Shown in pieces: positions 34,421 to 43,154 of a stretch of DNA of 64,000 nt. The translations under genes and the position numbers were made by a program. Numbering within the stretch: position 1 is the stretch's first letter; each line of letters begins with the position of its first letter. Origin of the DNA: Bacillus sp. ZZV12-4809 (GTDB lineage Bacteria > Bacillota > Bacilli > Bacillales > Cytobacillaceae); the NCBI RefSeq assembly GCF_009849585.1, contig NZ_VCRN01000001.1, positions 310,001 to 374,000 on the forward strand, read 5' to 3'. The notes beneath the pieces are model-generated. The model did no database searches and was not told the origin of the DNA. It saw nothing but the letters and a program-made list of their open reading frames with translations.

Positions 34421-35110
34421 TCACCAGGTGACGATCAGACGGTAGCCTGCGCCTCTTACGGTTTCAACCGCCCCTGAAAGCCCGATTGCCTCGAATTTTT
34501 TTCGTACCCTCGCCATATTGACATTCAGCGTATTTTCATCCACATACACCTGCTCATCCCACAGCTTTTCCAGCAAATCTTCACGCCCGGCCACACGCGG
34601 GTACCGCTCCAGCAGACTTTCTATAATATCCGCTTCTTTTTTAGACAGCTGTACGGTTTTATCCTTGAAACACAATTCCAGCCTTTCCGGAAACAGCTTT
34701 AATCCCTCTGTCTCAAGCACCCGCTCCTGGGCCTGCGAGGCATATTCCCCGTAAGCCCGTCGCAGCTGGCTGCGGATTTTCGCCATCACAATTTCCGGAT
34801 GAAACGGCTTGGTAATGAAATCATCGCCGCCATTCTCGAGCGCCATCACCTGATCCATCTCCCCTACCCGAGCCGAAATGAAAATAACCGGACAGATCGA
34901 TTCCTTCCGGATTTGCCTGCACCAGTAATACCCATCAAAGCTCGGCAGATTTATATCCAGGAGCACAAGATCCGGTTTATGCCTATGAAACTCTTCCATC
35001 ACATGATCGAATTGTTCCGCAGCCGCAGCTTCATAGCCATACTTCACTAAGTGTGACCTCAGGTGCTCTGCGATCTTCGGGTCATCCTCAATAATGAATA
35101 TTTTCTTCAT
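34421..35110 (-). CDS. BceR-type response regulator (module 1)
   Basis: The 229-residue OmpR-family regulator has a receiver domain with the phospho-acceptor Asp52 in LLDINLPSFDGYYW and the acidic pair EDD at residues 8-10. A winged-helix DNA-binding domain lies from about residue 130, with DENTLNVNMARVRKKFE as recognition-helix region. It heads the regulator-kinase-ATPase-permease series on one strand. Its target is most likely the palindrome at 33403 that controls the transporter genes. The start at 35110 has a good GGAGTGAGAGG site. Confidence 0.94.
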   Translation of the reverse strand: MKKIFIIEDDPKIAEHLRSHLVKYGYEAAAAEQFDHVMEEFHRHKPDLVLLDINLPSFDGYYWCRQIRKESICPVIFISARVGEMDQVMALENGGDDFITKPFHPEIVMAKIRSQLRRAYGEYASQAQERVLETEGLKLFPERLELCFKDKTVQLSKKEADIIESLLERYPRVAGREDLLEKLWDEQVYVDENTLNVNMARVRKKFEAIGLSGAVETVRGAGYRLIVTW

Positions 35111-35153
35111 CCTCTCACTCCTTTGTCTTAGAAAATTATGCCATACGATATAC

Positions 35154-35183
35154 AGGAAAAAAAGAGCTGCCTCAGCAGCCCTT
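35154..35183 (-). terminator. Terminator of the CBO0543 remnant
   Basis: A GGCTGCTGAGGCAGC hairpin followed by TCTTTTTTT on the minus strand, just past the stop at 35184. Confidence 0.8.
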
Positions 35184-35653
35184 CTAGAGGCAAGCTTTCT
35201 TTTCTAATGTACTGATCCATTTGTAATACCCCATCAGGATCATTAATAGAATCGGATTTACAAAGGCAGAATACCATAAATTCCACCATCCATAATGAAA
35301 GAAACCAAATGGATGAGGCAGCAGGGTGGCCGCTTCATAGCTCAGCAGGAAGATTTCCCAAATAATAAAGTAGCCCACCTTTTTCATAAAAGAGCCCGAA
35401 AAAGGATACCAATTAATAAACATCAAATTAACAGGCGGGATTAAAATGGTGTAGGACGGAAGTGCTTCCCAATCAATTCCTTGAGTAAAGTACCAGTATC
35501 CTTTGTACTTGAAATCCACAAAAATATCAAAGAATAATTGGAAGGCTATTGTAAAAATCCAGATATGGACAATTTTATTGACTGATATCCCTTTAATGGT
35601 CTTATATATATGATCAAATTAAACAGAACTACTGAAGCAATTTGTAAAATCAT
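35184..35653 (-). pseudogene. CBO0543-family membrane protein, frameshifted
   Basis: The gene starts at ATG 35653 behind GGAGTGG (MILQIASVVLFNLIIYI) and then shifts frame at an AT-repeat, ATATATATA, at about 35603-35611. The second frame reads TIKGISVNKIVHIWIF and continues into the open part (DFKYKGYWYF to the end). The C-terminal half, with NWYPF, a helix after WEIFLLSYEA and HYGWWNLWYS, is typical of CBO0543 proteins, which are small polytopic membrane proteins of spore formers. The only start for the isolated 3' part is a GTG at 35519 without ribosome binding site. The total is 470 bp, not a multiple of three. Confidence 0.75.
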
Positions 35654-35794
35654 TTTCCACTCCGAAACTTTTTTTGGATAGTATTTGCAGTTTGGGGAAA
35701 TTCAATCCTTTCTTGATACTCACTTAGGGACCAGTTTCCCAGCATATACAAATTGAACATGGATAGTGAAAAGTTAGACTGTTCTCCCCCAACA

Positions 35795-35808
35795 TGACAA
35801 AAATGTCA
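35795..35808 (+). promoter_or_regulatory. BceR-type operator (module 2)
   Basis: TGACA-AAAA-TGTCA is a perfect inverted repeat with the same 5-4-5 geometry as the module 1 box. It lies 75 bp upstream of the second BceA-type gene. A TTACATTCTGTTACA stretch follows directly. Confidence 0.65.
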
Positions 35809-35882
35809 CTTTACATTCTGTTACATCGATGGCTGGCGGGAAGTATAGCCGGTATAGTGTGATAGTGAAGGAGGTCGAAAAC

Positions 35883-36629
35883 ATGACCAGAATGATACAA
35901 ACCAAAAATCTATCAAAATCTTATGGGAAAACACAGGTCTTAAAGAATATTGATTTGACTGTTGAACAAGGGGAATTGACTGCCATTATGGGTCCGTCCG
36001 GATCCGGAAAAACCACCTTAATGAACACCCTGTCCACCATTGATGACTTTAGCGGGGGAAATGTATGGATAGAGGGAAATTCCCTATTAGATATGAAAAA
36101 GAAGGATCTGCGGTCGTTCCGCCAAAAAAGAATGGGATTTATTTTTCAGGATTATAACCTGCTGGATACTTTAACGGTGAAGGAGAATATCCTCCTCCCG
36201 CTTTCTCTCCAAAAAACACCTGTTGATGAAATGGAAAAGCGGTTAGCCAGATTGGTTGATGCCTTATCGATTGAATCCATTTTACATCAATACCCTTCTG
36301 AGATATCAGGCGGTCAGAAACAGCGGACAGCTGCCGCTAGGGCAATCATTACAAATCCCGCCATTGTGTTTGCTGATGAACCAACAGGTGCACTCGACTC
36401 CCGGTCTGCTACCCAGCTGCTGGAACAAATTCAATTACTCAATGAAACCTTCAGGACAACTGTTCTGATGATTACGCACGATCCCTATGCAGCCAGCTAC
36501 TGTCAGCGTGTTATTTTTCTCCGTGATGGAAGAATCGTCAATGAAATGTTTAAAGGCGAGCAGACGGAAAAGGAATTCTTTGATCGCATCCTGACGATTC
36601 AAAGTGCTTTAGGAAGTGACCGGCGATGA
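35883..36629 (+). CDS. BceA-type ABC transporter ATPase (module 2)
   Basis: The 248-residue ATPase has Walker A GPSGSGKTT at residues 37-45, signature ISGGQKQR, Walker B IVFADEPTG and a LMITHD switch. It pairs with the permease gene that overlaps its stop by 4 bp. ATG 35883 is preceded by AAGGAGG; in-frame codons back to 35829 are excluded. It is a clear paralogue of the ATPase at 32553 but divergent enough to suggest a different peptide substrate and not a recent duplication. Confidence 0.93.
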   Translation: MTRMIQTKNLSKSYGKTQVLKNIDLTVEQGELTAIMGPSGSGKTTLMNTLSTIDDFSGGNVWIEGNSLLDMKKKDLRSFRQKRMGFIFQDYNLLDTLTVKENILLPLSLQKTPVDEMEKRLARLVDALSIESILHQYPSEISGGQKQRTAAARAIITNPAIVFADEPTGALDSRSATQLLEQIQLLNETFRTTVLMITHDPYAASYCQRVIFLRDGRIVNEMFKGEQTEKEFFDRILTIQSALGSDRR

Positions 36630-38581
36630 ACTTAGTGGATTTATCATGGAGAAATATGAAACGGAACTTCCGCTTGTATTCCATTTATTTCATCTCGATG
36701 TTTGTCGGCGTTGTCATTTACTTTACTTTCTCGGGTCTCATGTTTAATAAAGATGTAGTCGAAGCCATTCAAAATAAGGAAAACTACAAAATGGTTATTT
36801 CCCTGGCTTCGGTGATTGTCTTTTTGTTTATTGTCTTCTTTATTTTATATGCGAACTCTTTTTTCATGAAGCAGCGAAAAAAGGAATTCGGCATGTATTT
36901 GCTTTACGGCATGAAGGAGAGACAAATTGCCGCAATGGTCTTCTTTGAAACCTTATTCTTGAGCGCCATTTCAGTTTCCAGCGGGATTTTAATCGGTGGA
37001 CTGCTATCGAAATTTTTCGGTGCGGTATTAATGAACTTAATGCGCTACAATGAGGACATTTCTTTTGCTTTTCCATTAGAGGCGATTGGATCAACTGTTC
37101 TGTTATTTGCCTTATTAATCATCATCATTACCATTCAAAGTTATGTAACTGTCCGGCGTGTCCAGTTAGTGGAATTGTTTCATGCAAAGGAAAAGATGGA
37201 AAAGCCATTTAGATTTTCTTTTGCCTTCGCGCTGCTGTCCATTCTATTGATTTCCGGGTCATACTATATGATTACCATAGGAGATACGGACATTTGGAAA
37301 AATCATTTTAATGAAACCTTAACAGCTGTAGCGGCGGCTTTGATTGCCGGGACCTATTTATTTTACCGGCAGTTCTCTGGCTGGATGCTCCAAAAGCTGA
37401 GCCAGCAGAAAAACTATTTTATGGGCAGTAAAATGTTATGGATCTCTTCTCTCCGTTTTTCCATTCGAGGAAATACAGTCAATTTCACCTTCAATTCACT
37501 GATTAGTGCGATTGTCATCTTTACAGTCGGATTTCTTGCTGTAGACTATGCCATGAAAAGCGAAGTGGTAAAAAAAGAGTACCCGAATCATTTTGCCTTT
37601 TCGACCCAGGATGATGAAACTCAAAGATATATTGAAAAAATGATGAATGAGTCTCACCCCATCCTTGGCCATGAAACCCTTACAGGAATTCAAACAGAAA
37701 AGATCCAAAACAGAAAGGCATTCTTTAGCTATCCCGAATATTACACCGAGGAATTTTACCTTTTCCCGGAGTCCCAATTAAATGCCATTGTTGATTTGAG
37801 AGGAACGGGAGAAAAAGTAGATATCGCCGGGGATGAGGCCATTGTATTAACAAGGGGGATTGATGAACCGGTAAAATATAAAGGTTCTCAGCCTGAAATA
37901 ACCGTTTTGAAAGACCATACATTTCGTTTAGCGGAAAAAATACGGTACCCGCTGTTAACCATCCCAACGAGGCCTGGCGGAAAAACCAATCCGCAGCCTT
38001 CTGTGCTTATTGTTTCAGACGAGGCTTTTGAGGAATTAAGAAAAGAACGCACCCTTTTTTCATTTGAAATTTATCAAATTGAAGATCCCAAAACATCCAA
38101 TGATGTATCACGGGAAATCCATGACATCGTGATGAAAACAGAAGGAGCCTATTATTCGGCCTATATTGATATGTATTCTATAGATACGGAGTCATCTTCT
38201 TTAATCTTGTTCTCTGTTGCCTTTTTTGCTGTTATTGCCTTGTTTGCTTTAGGGAGTGTGATTTATTTTAAACAGCTGCGCGAAGCTACAGAAGAACGGG
38301 AACACTACGCCATTCTGCGGAAAATCGGTGTGGACGACAAAGACATGAAAAAGATTATCCGCAAACAATTGCTGTGCGTATTTTTGCCTCCGCTCCTGCT
38401 GGGATTGCTTCACAGCTGGTTCCTTTTATATTATACGGTCATCCTGGTTATCAAAGATTTGCCTTCTTTAACGACCATTATTTTTTCCGTCATGGGATTA
38501 TATGTTTTAACATATTTAATCTTTTACGCTTCATCTGTATCTATTTACTACAAAATTGTCAGCGAAAAAAACACACGATGA
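36626..38581 (+). CDS. BceB-type ABC transporter permease (module 2)
   Basis: This 651-residue permease has ten membrane segments and an extracytoplasmic domain from about residue 310 to 520, as in BceB, YxdM and PsdB. The KQRKKEFGMYLLYGMKERQIAAM stretch near residue 87 and REHYAILRKIGVDDKDMKKI near 560 mark the two FtsX-like cores. It is translationally coupled to the ATPase by ATGA. Its final codons and stop (38571-38581) form one arm of the terminator shared with the converging kinase gene. Confidence 0.93.
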   Translation: MNLVDLSWRNMKRNFRLYSIYFISMFVGVVIYFTFSGLMFNKDVVEAIQNKENYKMVISLASVIVFLFIVFFILYANSFFMKQRKKEFGMYLLYGMKERQIAAMVFFETLFLSAISVSSGILIGGLLSKFFGAVLMNLMRYNEDISFAFPLEAIGSTVLLFALLIIIITIQSYVTVRRVQLVELFHAKEKMEKPFRFSFAFALLSILLISGSYYMITIGDTDIWKNHFNETLTAVAAALIAGTYLFYRQFSGWMLQKLSQQKNYFMGSKMLWISSLRFSIRGNTVNFTFNSLISAIVIFTVGFLAVDYAMKSEVVKKEYPNHFAFSTQDDETQRYIEKMMNESHPILGHETLTGIQTEKIQNRKAFFSYPEYYTEEFYLFPESQLNAIVDLRGTGEKVDIAGDEAIVLTRGIDEPVKYKGSQPEITVLKDHTFRLAEKIRYPLLTIPTRPGGKTNPQPSVLIVSDEAFEELRKERTLFSFEIYQIEDPKTSNDVSREIHDIVMKTEGAYYSAYIDMYSIDTESSSLILFSVAFFAVIALFALGSVIYFKQLREATEEREHYAILRKIGVDDKDMKKIIRKQLLCVFLPPLLLGLLHSWFLLYYTVILVIKDLPSLTTIIFSVMGLYVLTYLIFYASSVSIYYKIVSEKNTR

Positions 38582-38607
38582 GCTTTACTCATCGTGTGTT
38601 CTTTTCA
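38571..38607. terminator. Bidirectional terminator built from two gene ends
   Basis: AACACACGATGAG and CTCATCGTGTGTT form a near-perfect 13-bp stem with A and T runs outside. The left arm contains the permease stop codon and the right arm contains the last codons of the converging kinase gene. Confidence 0.88.
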
Positions 38608-39580
38608 TTAGTAAAAAGGGATCGCTATCAAGCGGGAAGTGAACGATAAATTGGGTGTATTCATTCACTTTCGACGTGCAGCTAATATAATGCCCCAGCT
38701 TATTGCACAGCTGCTGCGCTAAATATAAACCCATCCCGGTTGACTTCGAATGCAGCCGCCCCGTTTCTCCGGTAAAACCGCGATTAAATACTCTTGGAAG
38801 ATCTTTTCTGCTGATGCCAATCCCATTATCCCGAATCACGAGCTGCTTTTCCTGCGGGGTTTCAACAACGCTAATAGTGATTTCTCCGCCAGGTTCCGTA
38901 TATTTCAAACTGTTTGTCAGAAGCTGATTGACAATGAAATGGAGCCATTTAGGATCACTTTGAACTTCAAGCTTATCTGCCTGTATGTGCAGGCGGATGT
39001 TTTTTGAAATAAACGACTTGGAGTGGGACTTTACAATATCCTTCGTAATCTTGATTATATCGCATTTCCGGATATCGTAATCCTGATTAAAGCTGTCCAG
39101 TTTAGCGTAATAGAGTGCTTGATCAACATAATTTTCAACTTTGGCGATTTCTTCCCTTAAACTGTCTGCATCCATATCAGTCTGCTGCAGCAGGCGAAGT
39201 ACCGCAATCGGAGTTTTGATTTCATGAAACCAGCTTACGATAAAATCATAATGTTCCTTCTGTCTTTCCTGAATCCGATTCATCTCCCGGATATGTTCCC
39301 GCTTCAGCTCATCGATGTGGGCCTTAGCAAACTCTCCTTCCAGAGACAGGCTTTCATAATCCGATCTTTCTATTTGCCGGATCACACGCAGATTTTGCTG
39401 ATACCGGTATAATAAAAACCCGATTAAGACAATCGAAGATAAGGTAAAGGCATAGAGGAATGTCCCCCACGCCAGGCTGCCATGGATATCAGTAAAAAAG
39501 ATGGCGGCTGAAATCAGGAAGCTGATCAGGTAGAGGACGATATAAGCCTTTTCATAGGATAGATAGCGAAGGAAATTCAT
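38585..39580 (-). CDS. BceS-type intramembrane-sensing histidine kinase (module 2)
   Basis: The 331-residue kinase has two membrane segments (about 12-30 and 37-57) with almost no external loop. The phospho-acceptor is His119 in SWFHEIKTPIAVL. The N box is QLLTNSLKYT, the G1 box is DNGIGISRKDLPRVFNRGFTG and the G2 box is GMGLYLAQ. It is coupled to its response regulator by an ATGA overlap. Unlike module 1, the kinase-regulator pair faces the transporter pair on the opposite strand. Confidence 0.93.
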   Translation of the reverse strand: MNFLRYLSYEKAYIVLYLISFLISAAIFFTDIHGSLAWGTFLYAFTLSSIVLIGFLLYRYQQNLRVIRQIERSDYESLSLEGEFAKAHIDELKREHIREMNRIQERQKEHYDFIVSWFHEIKTPIAVLRLLQQTDMDADSLREEIAKVENYVDQALYYAKLDSFNQDYDIRKCDIIKITKDIVKSHSKSFISKNIRLHIQADKLEVQSDPKWLHFIVNQLLTNSLKYTEPGGEITISVVETPQEKQLVIRDNGIGISRKDLPRVFNRGFTGETGRLHSKSTGMGLYLAQQLCNKLGHYISCTSKVNEYTQFIVHFPLDSDPFLLMKRTHDE

Positions 39581-40251
39581 TCGATTATATACCCTAACCC
39601 TTTCCGAGTGACAATGAAGTCCTCTAGTCCAAGTGCGCCAATTTTCCGGCGCATCCGATTCACATTCACGGTCAGTGTATTATCATCAACAAACTGCTCC
39701 TCATTCCACAGCGCCTGCATTAAGTCATCCCTGGACACGATTTTTCCGATATTCCGCATCATCAGCTGCAAAAGGATGAATTCATTCCGGCTTAGCTCAT
39801 TGCTTTTCCCATCCAATTCAATCGTTGAATTGGTTACATTTAATTTCAGGCCGCGATGGATCAGACGGATATTCTCCTCTTCCTGATAGGTATACTTCCG
39901 GCGGATGAGCGCACTGATTTTGGCAAGAAGGATATCCAAATCAAAGGGCTTCTGGATAAAATCATCCCCGCCCATATTAATAGCCATTATGATATCCATA
40001 TTCTGATTTCTGGAGGAAAGGAAAATGATCGGCACCTTTGAAACCGAGCGTATTTGCTGGCACCAGTAATATCCATCAAAAACAGGAAGATTGATATCCA
40101 ATAAAATCAGGTGTGGACTTGTCTGCTCAAATTCCGTCAGCACTTGATCAAACTGAGTTACCTCTACCACATCATATTGCCACTTTTTAAGCGTATCAGC
40201 GACAATCCGTCTTATTTTTTCATCGTCTTCGATCATCATGATTCTATACAT
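39577..40251 (-). CDS. BceR-type response regulator (module 2)
   Basis: This 224-residue OmpR-family regulator has its phospho-acceptor at Asp52 (LLDINLPVFDGYYW) and the acidic pair at residues 9-10. A C-terminal winged helix (DDNTLTVNVNRMRRKIGALG) follows. It shares the receiver design of the module 1 regulator but has a distinct recognition-helix region, as would be needed to tell the two palindromes (33403 and 35795) apart. It most likely activates the transporter genes starting at 35883. Confidence 0.94.
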   Translation of the reverse strand: MYRIMMIEDDEKIRRIVADTLKKWQYDVVEVTQFDQVLTEFEQTSPHLILLDINLPVFDGYYWCQQIRSVSKVPIIFLSSRNQNMDIIMAINMGGDDFIQKPFDLDILLAKISALIRRKYTYQEEENIRLIHRGLKLNVTNSTIELDGKSNELSRNEFILLQLMMRNIGKIVSRDDLMQALWNEEQFVDDNTLTVNVNRMRRKIGALGLEDFIVTRKGLGYIIE

Positions 40252-40344
40252 AATATCCCTCTTTGCTGGAATAATGGACTTCGTTTAAAAGTTTTAAGAT
40301 ACTGCTATTATTCCATACTGTAATCCGGATTTGAAATGATCACC

Positions 40345-40872
40345 TTATTGCTTGAGCTCATCAAGAGTCTTAAACATTCTCAAATACACATCACGAATGG
40401 ATTCATCGGTCAATTCGTCATTATACAGCCCATACTCCCAAGTTTGAAGGGAATCATTTTCTTCGGAAGTCAGAACTCCCACAGCATAGCTTTTGCCAGC
40501 CTCCCACTTCCATGAATCACTATATTCTGTGTCTTCACCTAAAAACGGGATATGACTGCTTGCCGATACAAAAAAGAACGGAATGGATGACTCTGCATAG
40601 GTATCTGCATATTTGGCTTCAGCCGCTTTAGCAAGATTCTTTTCAGTTATGATAACTGCTTCATAAGAGCTTAATTCCTCAGCTCTAAGTTCATCAATAG
40701 ATAGTTCATTAAACTTCACTTGGTCTACATCCAATCTTGGCGGGTCTCCAACGACCGCAATCCTTAATGCTTTTCCATCATACGGCTCGAGGTCAGGGGT
40801 TTGATTACAAGCTGATAGTATAATGGCGAGGAATAGCAATATAGAAGAAAACTCTCTCGTCATAAGCTTCAC
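40345..40872 (-). CDS. Predicted lipoprotein of unknown function
   Basis: The protein has 175 residues. The signal peptide covers residues 1-21 with a LSAC lipobox and Cys22 as lipidation site. The mature part is acidic and contains LRIAVVGDPPRL and YEAVIITEKNLAKAAEAKYA, which look like alternating strands and helices of a small alpha/beta domain. No family was recognised. It ends the unit downstream of the small membrane protein gene at 40879, six bases away, so the two are probably co-transcribed and may work together at the membrane. Confidence 0.75.
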   Translation of the reverse strand: MKLMTREFSSILLFLAIILSACNQTPDLEPYDGKALRIAVVGDPPRLDVDQVKFNELSIDELRAEELSSYEAVIITEKNLAKAAEAKYADTYAESSIPFFFVSASSHIPFLGEDTEYSDSWKWEAGKSYAVGVLTSEENDSLQTWEYGLYNDELTDESIRDVYLRMFKTLDELKQ

Positions 40873-40878
40873 CGTACC

Positions 40879-41220
40879 TTAGAAAAAATAAAAAATAGCC
40901 CCTAGTATCCCAATCATCATTAGGGCAAAACTCTTTTTAAACTGTCTCTGCCTGAATGTAGACACGCATGCTGTCACCAGCCCGATGAACACTAATCCGG
41001 AGCCTATATGCTGAATGATTTTGATTTCTGAAATGCTGCCGGTAATAAAGACTTGAAAACCTATGCAGCAGCCTCCAAAAGTCAGGAAAAAGAAAGGGTT
41101 CTTCAGCTCTATTTTCACATCCTGCTGTTCCTTTTTGCTCATTTTTTTATAAGCATTTTGAAAGAAGAAAAAGGGAGCCACCCATATAAATATGATTAAT
41201 ATTGCCTGGAAGAAAAACAT
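40879..41220 (-). CDS. Small polytopic membrane protein of unknown function
   Basis: The protein has 113 residues and four hydrophobic segments (about 2-20, 42-60, 68-86 and 95-112). It has a charged KMSKKEQQDVKIELKN loop after the first. ATG 41220 follows GAGAGGAG. It is immediately upstream of the lipoprotein gene (6 bp gap), suggesting a two-gene operon. No family recognised. Confidence 0.75.
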   Translation of the reverse strand: MFFFQAILIIFIWVAPFFFFQNAYKKMSKKEQQDVKIELKNPFFFLTFGGCCIGFQVFITGSISEIKIIQHIGSGLVFIGLVTACVSTFRQRQFKKSFALMMIGILGAIFYFF

Positions 41221-41283
41221 ATGAACTCCTCTCGCCATTCTATTAATCTACCACTTCAAAATTATACCATATTCTAACAATAA

Positions 41284-41316
41284 CAAAAAAAGCGCCCTCC
41301 AGTGGATAGGCGCCCT
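41284..41316 (-). terminator. Terminator of the nitroreductase gene
   Basis: GGGCGCC and GGGCGC arms are followed by TTTTTTT on the minus strand, just beyond the stop at 41328. Confidence 0.8.
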
Positions 41317-41327
41317 ATAAACAATAC

Positions 41328-41813
41328 TTATGATAAATGCCGTATTTTGCTATTGATCTGTGTACGCGGCTTCGCTTCCGGCACTTCTGCAGGATATCCT
41401 ACACCGAAGATACCGACGACATCGTAATCTTCAGGGACATTTAACGTCAGTCTGGCTTTGGCAGAAGTCCCCAGAGAAGACCAGAAAGTCCCTACGCCTG
41501 ATTCCCACGCCATCAGCATAAAGTTCTGGATAAAGCAGGATACGGCAGCCATATTCTCTGTTCGCTCCAGAGCTGTTGCTCCATGCTTGGACAGAATCGC
41601 GAGCACAATGGGCGCTCCCCCGAAATCGGTTTTATGATTCAGCTTAGCCCTTGTTTCCGGGCCAGCAAATAAAACTTCCCAAGGCTCCGTCATTTTGTGG
41701 TTGGGCGCCATGGTCGCAGCCTCCAGCCAGGAGATGATGGCACTTTGCTCCACTGCATCCGGTTTGAATTTTTTGATGTTGCGGCGAGTCGTGATTATTT
41801 TCTGTATATCCAT
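41328..41813 (-). CDS. Nitroreductase family flavoprotein
   Basis: This 161-residue protein is a short nitroreductase of the YdjA or minimal type, which uses FMN and NAD(P)H to reduce nitro groups, quinones or other acceptors. The N-terminal RRNIKKFKPDAVEQ motif contacts FMN. APNHKMTEPWEVLF near residue 37 and AAVSCFIQNFMLMAWESGVGTFW near 90 are further landmarks, and VGIFGVGYPAE near the C-terminus is the family end. It is the only gene of its unit after the Bcr/CflA exporter, 51 bp away, and may be co-expressed with it. Confidence 0.88.
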   Translation of the reverse strand: MDIQKIITTRRNIKKFKPDAVEQSAIISWLEAATMAPNHKMTEPWEVLFAGPETRAKLNHKTDFGGAPIVLAILSKHGATALERTENMAAVSCFIQNFMLMAWESGVGTFWSSLGTSAKARLTLNVPEDYDVVGIFGVGYPAEVPEAKPRTQINSKIRHLS

Positions 41814-41864
41814 TGTTCATTTCCCCTTTCATTTATCATTCATTTTACTGGATTAATAGATTAT

Positions 41865-43115
41865 TTACATCACAGCCTTCTCATTATCAATGGATTTCCC
41901 GCTGGGCCGGGCTGCCAGGAACAAATAGGACAGTACAGCCCCGGCACTTGCGCATGCTATGACAATCCCCATCGATATCGCCGGGCTGTCTCCTAAGCCG
42001 ACAAGGGGAGCCACACAACCTCCAAAGATTAAGGACAGTACCCCCAGTAATGCAGAGGCACTTCCTGCCGACTTGCCCTGATTTTGCATGGCAAGCGAGA
42101 AGCCTGAAGTACTCACCACCCCAATACTTGATACAACAAAGAATAACGGCAGCAAAATAGCGTACAAGCCTGCATCTAAAAGAAGCATGATTAATAGAGC
42201 AATAGCCCCAATGAAAGAGATGCATATGCCAGCCGTAAAAAGCTTCCTTTCGCTGATCCTCCCCGCCAGTCTTCCCGTTATTTGACTGGAAATGATGATT
42301 CCGAGACCATTGATGGCAAAGATCAGGCTGAACATCTGCGGGGTCGCCCCATAAATGTTCTGAAGGACGAAGGGTGAGCCGGATATATACGCAAACATGG
42401 CGGCAAACACCAGGCCTTGCGACAATGCATACCCTATGAAACTTCGATTCAATAAGAGCTGCTGAAAGGTCGATAATGTGTTTTTTATGCCGCCCTGTGA
42501 ACGGGAACCGTCTGGCAGCGTCTCTGGCAAACCAAATAGTACGACAAGAAACATCACCAGGCCAATTACACTCAAAACGATAAACACTCCCTGCCAGGGA
42601 GCAATCCGCAATAACTGGCCGCCAAGTATAGGAGCAAGGATGGGGGCCACACCATTCACCAAAGCCAGCAGAGAGAAAAACTTAGTCAGTTCCGTGCCTG
42701 AGTATAGATCCCGGACAATCGCACGGGAGATGACAATCCCGGCTGCCCCGGCCAGACCCTGAATAAACCTCAGCACAATCAAGCCCCAGATGGACTGGCT
42801 AAAGGCGCACAGCAAAGAAACGCCAAAATAAATGAGTAATCCTATAAGAAGCGGCTTTCGGCGTCCGCGAACATCACTGAGCGGCCCTGCAAGCAGCTGG
42901 CCTAGGGATAGACCGAGCAGAAAAAAGGTTAAACTTAGCTGTACAAGGGACGGCTTGGTATGCAGGTCATTCGCGATATCAGGCAGAGCCGGCAAATACA
43001 TGTCGATGGATAACGGAGCAAACGCTGCTAAAGTACCAAGCACGAGCGCCATCCATAATCGCCTGGATTTTGAAGGACCCGGGGCATTTCTTATACTTTC
43101 TACAGAATCATTCAT
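41865..43115 (-). CDS. Bcr/CflA family MFS drug exporter
   Basis: The 416-residue, 12-helix MFS transporter is of the Bcr/CflA (bicyclomycin or chloramphenicol) subfamily. The subfamily signature FAPLSIDMYLPALPDIA lies in helix 1. The MFS motif A GPLSDVRGRRKPLL follows near residue 80, and the drug:H+ antiporter motif C region lies near NGVAPILAPILGGQLL. It expels small drugs or metabolites with proton entry. It reads away from the RHH regulator gene upstream, 39 bp distant, which could be in the same transcript. Confidence 0.92.
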   Translation of the reverse strand: MNDSVESIRNAPGPSKSRRLWMALVLGTLAAFAPLSIDMYLPALPDIANDLHTKPSLVQLSLTFFLLGLSLGQLLAGPLSDVRGRRKPLLIGLLIYFGVSLLCAFSQSIWGLIVLRFIQGLAGAAGIVISRAIVRDLYSGTELTKFFSLLALVNGVAPILAPILGGQLLRIAPWQGVFIVLSVIGLVMFLVVLFGLPETLPDGSRSQGGIKNTLSTFQQLLLNRSFIGYALSQGLVFAAMFAYISGSPFVLQNIYGATPQMFSLIFAINGLGIIISSQITGRLAGRISERKLFTAGICISFIGAIALLIMLLLDAGLYAILLPLFFVVSSIGVVSTSGFSLAMQNQGKSAGSASALLGVLSLIFGGCVAPLVGLGDSPAISMGIVIACASAGAVLSYLFLAARPSGKSIDNEKAVM

Positions 43116-43154
43116 TGGTTTTCCTGCCTTTTCCTATGAATTTGGACTTTGAGC

